Shown here piece by piece: positions 1 to 5,062 of a DNA stretch of 5,683 nucleotides. Position 1 is the first letter of the stretch. Every line of letters starts with the position of its first letter. The DNA comes from Thiotrichaceae bacterium (GTDB lineage Bacteria; Pseudomonadota; Gammaproteobacteria; Thiotrichales; Thiotrichaceae). The DNA is taken from the NCBI GenBank assembly GCA_027008665.1, contig JALVEA010000023.1:1-5683 (forward strand), written 5' to 3'. The notes under the pieces are model-generated. The model did no database searches. It was not told where the DNA came from and saw only the letters and a list, made by a program, of their open reading frames with translations. A program made the translations under genes and the position numbers.

Positions 1-643
1 TTCTTATTTTAGTTGCAAATTCATCTTTAGCTGTGCCTGTATATTCTAAGCTACGTGTATGACCTTTTTTTCCTATCAGATAGAGGGTGACGCTATGACT
101 AAAGAGTGACGCTTTCTCTTTATCATCATTTGTTTTACGCGGTGTAACACGGCGAATATCTTTCGTTTCAATTTCAGCATTATCAGAAAGTGTGTGATAT
201 TCAGCCTGATAGAGTGAAACTATCTTATCAATTTGCTCTTGCGTACCAGATAAACCAATAAAATCTTTATTAAAGAAGGTAACAAATGCATTTAGATGCT
301 CTGGTGTATCGTATTTAGGGTCAATGGTAACAAAAATTATGCGGGTTTCTTTTTGCTCTTCTGGGGATAATTCGTTATAAAGTTGTTTCAAATAACCTAA
401 GGTAAAAGGGCAAATATCGGCGCAGTTTGTATAGCCAAACGCTAACACTACGACTTTGCCCTTGTAATCAGTTAATGCTACAGCCTCTCCTTTACCATTG
501 AGTGCGGTGAAGTTACCTCCCACTCCACTGATAATGGGTAAAGTAGTATCATTTGCAAACGCTATATTAGATAGACTTGAAGAAAAAATAAACCCTAAAA
601 AAAGAGCTGTTTTAATCATAATGTTTTGATTATTTATTAACAT
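1..643 (-). CDS. Sco1/SenC family copper-chaperone-like thioredoxin-fold protein, C-terminus cut by the window edge
   Basis: The reading frame runs leftward from ATG 643 and is still open at base 1, giving 214 residues, so probably only a short C-terminal piece is missing. It begins with a signal peptide (about residues 9-30, hydrophobic MIKTALFLGF core, likely cleavage after AFA-30) and shows no lipobox. The Sco copper site is intact: CADICP (Cys74, Cys78) and a late His183 in FSHSVTLYLI, with the VTIDPKYDTPE segment typical of the family at 105-115. A charged insert (about 154-178) precedes the His. Sco proteins deliver Cu(I)/Cu(II) or act as thiol reductases for CuA sites in the periplasm. 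Here the gene ends the nirK unit, so copper supply to NirK, or redox care of its site, is a reasonable inference. The start overlaps the upstream stop by 7 nt, behind a GGGA-type ribosome site. ATG 619, also in frame, is an alternative start but has no good ribosome site. Confidence 0.88.
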   Translation of the reverse strand, partial: MLINNQNIMIKTALFLGFIFSSSLSNIAFANDTTLPIISGVGGNFTALNGKGEAVALTDYKGKVVVLAFGYTNCADICPFTLGYLKQLYNELSPEEQKETRIIFVTIDPKYDTPEHLNAFVTFFNKDFIGLSGTQEQIDKIVSLYQAEYHTLSDNAEIETKDIRRVTPRKTNDDKEKASLFSHSVTLYLIGKKGHTRSLEYTGTAKDEFATKIR

Positions 644-1569
644 AATAATCCCATCCACGGAGCAATCATAGGTAGTAGGTGTTTTTCTTTAATATTGATT
701 ACTTCCCAAGATTTATCGGCTTTGATATGAATTTTTAGTGTTTGTTTAATTTTTGCTATAACAGGCGTAGCTTCAGCATTTTCACCTTTCCATTCCAAGA
801 TTAGCTCTAGAATAAAAGTATCGCTTGAATCTGTGTTTTTTACGCTTAAAGAACGTAATAAATGCCCACCTTTTGCCAATAATGTTTTTCGTTTTTTCAA
901 TATATTGCTGACAGAGTCTTGTGATTTATCAGCTCCAATTTCTAGTAAGTAAGGCGCTTTATTTATCCAAGCCTTTGCATTCATTACAGAGTATAAAGTG
1001 TTTATGCCTTCAAGATGACTTAACCATGCATAGGCAAACTCACGTACTTTATAGTGTTTTTGCTTATAGCCTGTTCTATTGGGGGTTGATTTTTCTTGTC
1101 TTGCTTCTAATAGAATACTCTTAATTGGGTAAGAAAGGTTTATGGGTTGCTTTAAAATAGAGTCACTAAAAACAAATAACTCTTTAAATGAATCTGTATG
1201 CGCTTTATTTTTTAGCATAAAGCTTATATTTGAATAAACGGTAAAATAATAATCATTATCCTGCTTTAATAGCTGAGTGTTTGTTATGATGATTTGATTG
1301 ATATTTTTAGGATAATGGGCTCTATATTGCTCCCAATGACCAGCAATAGGATGCGTGTTAAAAATAACTGGTTGACTGTTTGATTCTGAGGTGTTTTTTG
1401 TAGAATTTATAAGACTTCCATACCATGTCATCACGACTGAAGCGATACTATTGAGGGATGCACTATATTCAGCACGGTCTTCTATTTTTGTAGGCCCTGC
1501 ATCAGCAACACCTACAAAAATGATAACCATAAAGATTAGCGTTTTTAAGAAACTTCCTAAATATTTCAT
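637..1569 (-). CDS. Uncharacterised exported protein between nirK and the Sco gene; possibly two NTF2-like halves
   Basis: I do not recognise this 310-residue protein. It has a clear signal peptide (MKYLGSFLKT, hydrophobic core to about residue 21, likely cleavage after ADA-24), so the mature protein should be periplasmic. There are no further membrane segments and no heme motif; the only cysteine is the last residue, 310. Residues about 33-134 and 173-297 each read as an N-terminal helix carrying an aromatic pair (VVMTWYGSL, FAYAWLSHL) followed by long alternating beta strands. The end (LILEWKG, then SWEVINIKEKHLLP) looks like the last strands of an NTF2-like fold. That assignment is an inference. 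The gene begins 19 nt after the nirK stop and overlaps the Sco start, so all three are probably co-transcribed and translationally coupled. An upstream GTG at 1578 is in frame; ATG 1569 gives the more compact signal peptide, and neither has a strong ribosome site. A role in NirK maturation or copper handling is suggested only by position. Confidence 0.85.
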   Translation of the reverse strand: MKYLGSFLKTLIFMVIIFVGVADAGPTKIEDRAEYSASLNSIASVVMTWYGSLINSTKNTSESNSQPVIFNTHPIAGHWEQYRAHYPKNINQIIITNTQLLKQDNDYYFTVYSNISFMLKNKAHTDSFKELFVFSDSILKQPINLSYPIKSILLEARQEKSTPNRTGYKQKHYKVREFAYAWLSHLEGINTLYSVMNAKAWINKAPYLLEIGADKSQDSVSNILKKRKTLLAKGGHLLRSLSVKNTDSSDTFILELILEWKGENAEATPVIAKIKQTLKIHIKADKSWEVINIKEKHLLPMIAPWMGLLC

Positions 1570-1588
1570 GATTAACACAAGATCATAT

Positions 1589-2737
1589 TTAGGTGATAGG
1601 TGCTGGTTTTTGAACTTGCTCCATCAAGTCATTATTCCACTTACCTTCAACAGATATGTGACCTGCTGCACCTTTCATAACGGCCTCAATTAAGTTGTGA
1701 TTGACATAGGCATAAATGCCAGGTTGCCTAAAAGTGTACATTGCAACACCACATTCACCCCCATGAATTGGCCATGTTTCACGATCTACCCATGGTGTAT
1801 TTCCAAAAGACCCGCCGGGCCAAGAGAGGTCGCCATGACCACCAATGATGTGTATGCGCGTGTCTTCGTTAGCTTGAGAATGGATAAATAATACGCTCTC
1901 ACCAACTTTTGCCTTCATAGCATTGTCGCCCGTTAGCGCGCCCACTTTTCCATTAAAGGTGATATGGGTCGGAACTAGACCTTCCATAACTTTCATTACA
2001 TCACCCATTGATTCTGCAGGTGATTTATAACGTTTATATTGACCCGTTTTTTCATCTTTAGGGATGTACCAGCCTTGTTCACCCACATAATAAGCTCGAT
2101 CATATTTAACGGGTTTACCGTTATTATCTTTTAAGCCGTCTCTTGGTAATACCATCACTGAACCATACATGCCTGATACAACATGATAAGGAATCATGAC
2201 CCCACCTGGTGCGCAGTGATATACAAAACAACCTGCTTTCGTTGCTTTAAAGCGTAATACGGTTTGTTGACCTGGAGCGACATGGGTTAAACCACCACCA
2301 CCTAATGCGCCTGTTGAGGCATGAAAATCAATATTATGGGTTAAGGTATTTGTTTTTGGATTTTTAAGTGTTAGCTCTAAATAGTCACCTTCATGAACAA
2401 CCATAATGGGGCCGGGGTTTGTTCCATTAAAGGTCATCGCTTGAACAAAGACACCCGGTTTTACCTCAATCTCCTTTTCGATAACGGTCATTTCAACTTG
2501 CACAACTCTAGGTGGATGTTTTGCAACTTGGTCATGCTCAGGTAAAAAGGGTGGTTTCACAAGCTTTTGGGTCACTCTCTCCATGCCCTTTGCATTTGAC
2601 TCTACACCAATCTCCTTAACCTTTGCTGGTGCTTCTGCTAAAGCTGTTTTCGTTGCTGTAAATGCAGCAGCTGCCGTTGCACTAACAGAGGAAAGCAAAA
2701 AATCTCTCCGATTCATTTGCTTCATTAAATCTTTCAT
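1589..2737 (-). CDS. nirK: Copper-containing dissimilatory nitrite reductase (NO-forming)
   Basis: NirK reduces nitrite to NO in the periplasm as a homotrimer of two-cupredoxin-domain subunits. The 382-residue product starts with a Tat signal (NRRDFLLSS at 9-17, Ala-rich core, likely cleavage after ALA-34), consistent with export as a folded copper protein. Type 1 copper ligands are His134, Cys175, His185 and Met190. Type 2 ligands are His139, His174 and His347. The catalytic pair Asp137 and His296 is present (IDFH and RIHIIGGHGD). The Cys-to-His loop CAPGGVMIPYH is one residue longer than the CAPPGMVPWH loop of the Alcaligenes/Achromobacter enzymes; this probably marks a different NirK clade rather than damage. 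There is no fused cytochrome or extra cupredoxin domain; the protein ends soon after the second cupredoxin domain. ATG 2737 is favoured because GGGAG lies 6 nt upstream; Met5 and Met8 are in-frame alternatives. It heads the leftward unit, is divergent from norCB, and faces an array of FNR-type boxes. Confidence 0.98.
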   Translation of the reverse strand: MKDLMKQMNRRDFLLSSVSATAAAAFTATKTALAEAPAKVKEIGVESNAKGMERVTQKLVKPPFLPEHDQVAKHPPRVVQVEMTVIEKEIEVKPGVFVQAMTFNGTNPGPIMVVHEGDYLELTLKNPKTNTLTHNIDFHASTGALGGGGLTHVAPGQQTVLRFKATKAGCFVYHCAPGGVMIPYHVVSGMYGSVMVLPRDGLKDNNGKPVKYDRAYYVGEQGWYIPKDEKTGQYKRYKSPAESMGDVMKVMEGLVPTHITFNGKVGALTGDNAMKAKVGESVLFIHSQANEDTRIHIIGGHGDLSWPGGSFGNTPWVDRETWPIHGGECGVAMYTFRQPGIYAYVNHNLIEAVMKGAAGHISVEGKWNNDLMEQVQKPAPIT

Positions 2738-2743
2738 TTATTT

Positions 2744-2748
2744 CTCCC
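2744..2748 (-). promoter_or_regulatory. Ribosome binding site of nirK
   Basis: On the minus strand GGGAG is followed by 6 nt and then ATG 2737. This is the only good Shine-Dalgarno match near the three in-frame ATGs and decides the start in favour of the first one. Confidence 0.7.
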
Positions 2749-2806
2749 ATACATGGTTAATTTATTTATGTTATTCAATACCTCCACTAAAATGAAAACC
2801 AACATA

Positions 2807-2848
2807 TTATGGTATGGATTCAATCTGCAAATGACTGATCTACATAGA
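2807..2848 (-). promoter_or_regulatory. Candidate nirK-proximal promoter: weak FNR-like box plus -10 CATAAT
   Basis: On the minus strand the sequence TCTAT-GTAG-ATCAG (2848-2835) matches 7 of 10 defined positions of the FNR/DNR box. The hexamer CATAAT (2812-2807) matches 5 of 6 positions of the sigma-70 -10 consensus. The distance from box centre (2841.5) to the start of the -10 is 29.5 nt, as expected for a class II activated promoter with the box at -41.5. Transcription would start near 2800, leaving a leader of about 63 nt. The box is degenerate, so this is only a candidate. Confidence 0.35.
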
Positions 2849-2927
2849 TAAAATGCTATTTTAAGCTTAAATCAAAATTGGCGTAGGTATTGTTATTTAG
2901 TATGGAATTTAATGAAGAGTTTCCACC

Positions 2928-2941
2928 TTGATTCAAATCAA
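2928..2941. promoter_or_regulatory. Perfect FNR/DNR/NNR-type box 1
   Basis: TTGAT-TCAA-ATCAA matches all ten defined positions of the Crp/Fnr-family consensus. Facing nirK, a -10-like CATACT (2904-2899, minus strand) starts about 30 nt from the box centre. The box could therefore activate nirK as a class II site with a start near 2892, or it could act from a distance on either gene. Confidence 0.75.
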
Positions 2942-2966
2942 ATAATTCTAATTGAAGAAGAAAAGG

Positions 2967-2980
2967 TTGATAAATATCAA
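2967..2980. promoter_or_regulatory. Perfect FNR/DNR/NNR-type box 2
   Basis: TTGAT-AAAT-ATCAA is a second full match to the consensus, 39 bp centre-to-centre from box 1. Toward norC, the -10-like GATTAT at 3024-3029 would place this box about 62 bp upstream of a start near 3036, a class I position. Toward nirK it would be an upstream second site. Which gene it serves cannot be settled from sequence. Confidence 0.72.
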
Positions 2981-3061
2981 TTTATTTTGCCTTTTACCAC
3001 AAAGAAAAAATCTGTATTTTATTGATTATAGTGCAAACAAAAACAGCCACTCAAAGACCTT

Positions 3062-3103
3062 TTGACCAATATCAAGGAGGTATTTTTGTTTCAAACTTAA
3101 AGT
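3062..3103 (+). promoter_or_regulatory. Likely norC promoter: FNR-type box 3 at -41.5 with -10 TAAAGT
   Basis: The box TTGAC-CAAT-ATCAA (3062-3075) has one mismatch to TTGAT-N4-ATCAA. The hexamer TAAAGT (3098-3103) matches 4 of 6 positions of the -10 consensus and begins 29.5 nt after the box centre, which puts transcription start near 3110 and the box at -41.5. This is the standard class II arrangement of FNR/DNR-activated promoters. The resulting leader is about 41 nt and contains the norC ribosome site. Confidence 0.55.
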
Positions 3104-3110
3104 ATGAAAC
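3088..3110. repeat. Imperfect inverted repeat over the norC -10 region
   Basis: The arms GTTTCA (3088-3093) and TGAAAC (3105-3110) are exact reverse complements. After one A/A mismatch the inner ACT (3095-3097) and AGT (3101-3103) also pair, around TAA. The repeat therefore has 9 paired positions per side and is centred at 3099, within the proposed norC -10. It could be an operator for a second regulator or, if transcription starts further upstream, a leader hairpin. Confidence 0.5.
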
Positions 3111-3120
3111 TGGAAAATGA

Positions 3121-3134
3121 CTGATAAAAATCAA
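3121..3134. promoter_or_regulatory. FNR-type box 4, just upstream of the norC ribosome site
   Basis: CTGAT-AAAA-ATCAA has one mismatch to the consensus and ends 2 nt before the norC GGAG. It would lie downstream of the proposed norC start site (near +17), where bound protein would block rather than activate. It may be fortuitous in such AT-rich DNA. Confidence 0.4.
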
Positions 3135-3136
3135 AT

Positions 3137-3140
3137 GGAG
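3137..3140 (+). promoter_or_regulatory. Ribosome binding site of norC
   Basis: GGAG lies 10 nt before ATG 3151, slightly far but acceptable. It is clearly weaker than the unused AAGGAGG at 3074-3080 further upstream. Confidence 0.55.
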
Positions 3141-3150
3141 TAATATTGCT

Positions 3151-3588
3151 ATGAGAGAGACCTTTACCAAAGGTATGGCACGCAATATTTACTATGGAGG
3201 AGGTGTTTTCTTCTTCTTAGTACTTATTGGGCTAACGGTAGATACCGTTAGCGGCATATCGAAAACAGATAACCGAGAAAACTTAACCGAACAGGTCATT
3301 GCAGGAAAGTATCTGTGGGAGACCAATGACTGTATTGGTTGTCACTCACTGCTTGGGGAAGGTGCTTACTTTGCTCCTGAATTAGGTAATGTTTACACGC
3401 GCTTTGGCAAGAGTACAGAAGCTATTAAAGGCTTTATTAAGAGCCGTCCTAAAAATGGCATTCCAGGACGAAGAAGTATGCCACAGTTTAATTTTACCGA
3501 TGAAGAATTAGAGCAAATTGCACAATTCTTAAAATATACAGACGGCATTAAAACGGCTAGGGATTGGCCGCCTAATGTTCAAGGTTAA
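3151..3588 (+). CDS. norC: Nitric oxide reductase subunit C (membrane-anchored cytochrome c)
   Basis: NorC takes electrons from periplasmic donors and passes them to NorB for reduction of NO to N2O. The 145-residue product has the family's normal length and layout. A short cytoplasmic N-terminus is followed by an uncleaved membrane anchor (about residues 15-34) and then a periplasmic cytochrome c domain. The heme c motif is CIGCH at 61-65, followed by the characteristic SLLGEGAYFAPELGNVY (66-82). Met110 in SMPQF is the likely sixth heme ligand. The C-terminal FTDEELEQIAQFLKYTDGIKTARDWPP matches known NorC proteins. It is the first gene of the rightward unit and lies 12 nt before norB, so the two are co-transcribed. 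Expression is probably controlled by the FNR-type box at 3062-3075. Confidence 0.97.
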   Translation: MRETFTKGMARNIYYGGGVFFFLVLIGLTVDTVSGISKTDNRENLTEQVIAGKYLWETNDCIGCHSLLGEGAYFAPELGNVYTRFGKSTEAIKGFIKSRPKNGIPGRRSMPQFNFTDEELEQIAQFLKYTDGIKTARDWPPNVQG

Positions 3589-3592
3589 GGAG
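3587..3592 (+). promoter_or_regulatory. Ribosome binding site of norB overlapping the norC stop
   Basis: AAGGAG shares its two leading A bases with the norC TAA and sits 8 nt before ATG 3601. It is a strong site that supports the norB start and coupled translation of the two subunits in equal amounts. Confidence 0.75.
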
Positions 3593-3600
3593 ATCTTATT

Positions 3601-4992
3601 ATGAAATATGAATCACAAGGCATTGCAAAGATGTATTTTATTGCTGCCATTGGTCTCTTTGTGGGACAAATTCTTTTTGGTGTAACAATGGGGTTGCAAT
3701 ATGTTTGGGGGGATTTTTTATTCCCCGCAATTCCTTTTAATGTCGCACGGATGGTACATACCAACCTACTTATTGTTTGGTTATTATTTGGTTTTATGGG
3801 CTCGGCTTATTTCTTAGTGCCTGAAGAGTCAGAGCGTGAATTATATGCACCATGGCTTGCGAAAATCATGTTCTGGATATTTCTGGTGGCAGGTGCTCTA
3901 ACAATATTGGGTTATTTGCTCGTTCCTTATGCAACACTCGCTGAAATGACAATGAATAATCTGTTACCCACTATGGGACGGGAGTTCTTAGAGCAACCCA
4001 CCATTACTAAAATAGGTATTGTTATTGTTGCTCTAGCCTTCTTATTTAATATCGGTATGACCATTTTGACAGGCAAGAAAACAGTTATTACTTTGGTATT
4101 ACTGACTGGTTTAGCAGGTTTAGCGGTATTCTTTTTGTTTTCATTCTATGTACCCGATAATCTAGTATTGGATAAATACTTCTGGTGGTTTGTGGTTCAT
4201 CTTTGGGTGGAAGGCGTATGGGAGTTGATTCTGGCATCTTTTCTTGCCTATGTTTTGATTAAAGTCACGGGTGTTGATAGAGAAGTTATTGAAAAATGGT
4301 TATATATCATTATAGCAATGGCATTAATCTCTGGTCTTGTAGGAACAGGACATCATTTCTTCTGGATTGGTACACCTGATTATTGGCAGTGGTTAGGCTC
4401 AATATTCTCTGCACTAGAACCAATCCCCTTCTTTATGATGACTTTATTTGCCTTTAATGTCGTTAATAAAAGGCGACGTGATCATGCAAATAAAGCCGCT
4501 GTTTTGTGGGCATTAGGAACAGCGGTGATGGCGTTTTTAGGTGCTGGAGTTTGGGGATTTTTACATACCTTAGCGCCTGTAAATTACTATACACATGGGA
4601 CACAAATTACAGCAGCACACGGACATATGGCATTTTACGGTGCTTACGTAATGGTAGTGCTAACAATGATCTCTTACTCAATGCCTATTATGCGAGGTCA
4701 AAAAGCGGCAAATGTAAAAGCACAGGCACTAGAAATGTGGTCTTTCTGGTTAATGACAGTTTCAATGGTATTTATTACATTGTTCTTAACAGGTGCAGGT
4801 ATCTTGCAAGTCTACCTACAACGTTATTCGGAGGCACCATTACCCTTTATGGTTGTTCAAGATAAGATAGCGATATTCTACTGGCTTCGTGAACTAGCAG
4901 GTCTCGTATTTTTAATAGGACTACTCCTCTACATCTACAGCTTCTTTGCAAAAGGAAAAGAAGTTGGAAATATAGAAGCAATAGCGAGTTAA
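3601..4992 (+). CDS. norB: Nitric oxide reductase subunit B (cytochrome c-dependent cNOR catalytic subunit)
   Basis: NorB is the catalytic heme-copper-oxidase-superfamily subunit that reduces two NO to N2O at a heme b3/non-heme iron (FeB) centre. The 463-residue protein has the usual cNOR length and about 12 hydrophobic segments, without the N-terminal extension of quinol-dependent qNOR. All key residues are visible. His53 and His342 ligate heme b, and His340 ligates heme b3 (AAHGHMAFYGAY). His200, His251 and His252 bind FeB (VVHLWVEGVWE, GTGHHFFW). Glu204, Glu208 and Glu273 are the conserved glutamates. These correspond to Pseudomonas aeruginosa NorB positions with a constant offset of 7. 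Intact FeB ligands and glutamates argue for an NO reductase rather than an NO dismutase. It follows norC by 12 nt and is followed by a strong terminator. Confidence 0.98.
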   Translation: MKYESQGIAKMYFIAAIGLFVGQILFGVTMGLQYVWGDFLFPAIPFNVARMVHTNLLIVWLLFGFMGSAYFLVPEESERELYAPWLAKIMFWIFLVAGALTILGYLLVPYATLAEMTMNNLLPTMGREFLEQPTITKIGIVIVALAFLFNIGMTILTGKKTVITLVLLTGLAGLAVFFLFSFYVPDNLVLDKYFWWFVVHLWVEGVWELILASFLAYVLIKVTGVDREVIEKWLYIIIAMALISGLVGTGHHFFWIGTPDYWQWLGSIFSALEPIPFFMMTLFAFNVVNKRRRDHANKAAVLWALGTAVMAFLGAGVWGFLHTLAPVNYYTHGTQITAAHGHMAFYGAYVMVVLTMISYSMPIMRGQKAANVKAQALEMWSFWLMTVSMVFITLFLTGAGILQVYLQRYSEAPLPFMVVQDKIAIFYWLRELAGLVFLIGLLLYIYSFFAKGKEVGNIEAIAS

Positions 4993-5010
4993 TTAATCGT
5001 TAAAGCTCAA

Positions 5011-5040
5011 AAAAATACCGCCTCTATTGGCGGTATTTTT
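5011..5040 (+). terminator. Strong intrinsic terminator after norB
   Basis: ATACCGCC (5015-5022) pairs perfectly with GGCGGTAT (5029-5036) around the 6-nt loop TCTATT. The flanking A run (5011-5014) pairs with the T run (5037-5040), giving a 12-bp stem whose 3' side ends in five T bases. It starts 18 nt after the norB stop and ends 22 nt before the next start codon. It should end most norCB transcripts and reduce or meter read-through into the downstream membrane gene. The symmetric A and T flanks would permit bidirectional function, but there is no convergent gene here. Confidence 0.85.
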
Positions 5041-5050
5041 ATCTGAGCAT

Positions 5051-5056
5051 GGAGAA
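5051..5056 (+). promoter_or_regulatory. Ribosome binding site of the 121-residue membrane protein
   Basis: GGAGAA lies 6 nt before ATG 5063. This supports ATG 5063 over the in-frame TTG at 5027, which would fall within the terminator hairpin. Confidence 0.7.
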
Positions 5057-5062
5057 TATAAC

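Larger units (their letters stand above)
2738..3150. promoter_or_regulatory. Divergent nirK/norC regulatory region
   Basis: These 413 bp separate the divergently transcribed nirK and norC and contain no credible gene. They hold two perfect TTGAT-N4-ATCAA palindromes, two copies with one mismatch, and a weaker candidate near nirK. There are also a 23-bp imperfect inverted repeat and an orphan Shine-Dalgarno-like AAGGAGG at 3074-3080. Both promoters must lie here. Individual sites are listed separately. Co-regulation of NO production and NO removal by a Crp/Fnr-family regulator (FNR, DNR or NNR type) is an inference from the box sequences. Confidence 0.88.

Noticed and set aside
921..1124. Plus-strand open frame of 67 codons
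   Set aside because: It lies wholly antisense to the exported-protein gene, has no convincing ribosome site and has no recognisable motif.
1391..1693. Plus-strand open frame of 100 codons
   Set aside because: It is antisense to the start of the exported-protein gene and the end of nirK; composition looks like a shadow frame.
1697..1891. Plus-strand open frame of 64 codons
   Set aside because: It is antisense to conserved nirK coding sequence.
2734..2754. Six-codon minus-strand upstream frame overlapping nirK start as ATGA
   Set aside because: It has no ribosome site of its own and encodes only MYGRNK; most likely chance around the nirK Shine-Dalgarno sequence.
2583..2795. Plus-strand open frame of 70 codons with a hydrophobic stretch
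   Set aside because: The hydrophobic part is the reverse strand of the Ala-rich NirK Tat signal; it is a shadow frame.
2738..3150. Sigma-54 promoter with NorR sites
   Set aside because: I found no TGGCAC-N5-TTGC-like element and no GT-N7-AC NorR triplet; FNR-type boxes explain the region better.
4506..4865. Plus-strand frame of 119 codons inside norB
   Set aside because: It is out of frame within highly conserved norB sequence that carries the heme ligands.
3601..4992. NorB considered as a quinol-dependent NOR or an NO dismutase
   Set aside because: A separate NorC is present, the N-terminal qNOR extension is absent, and all heme, FeB and glutamate residues are intact.
5027..5062. TTG-initiated N-terminal extension of the 121-residue protein
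   Set aside because: The TTG lies in the loop and stem of the terminator hairpin and lacks a ribosome site; ATG 5063 has GGAGAA at good spacing.
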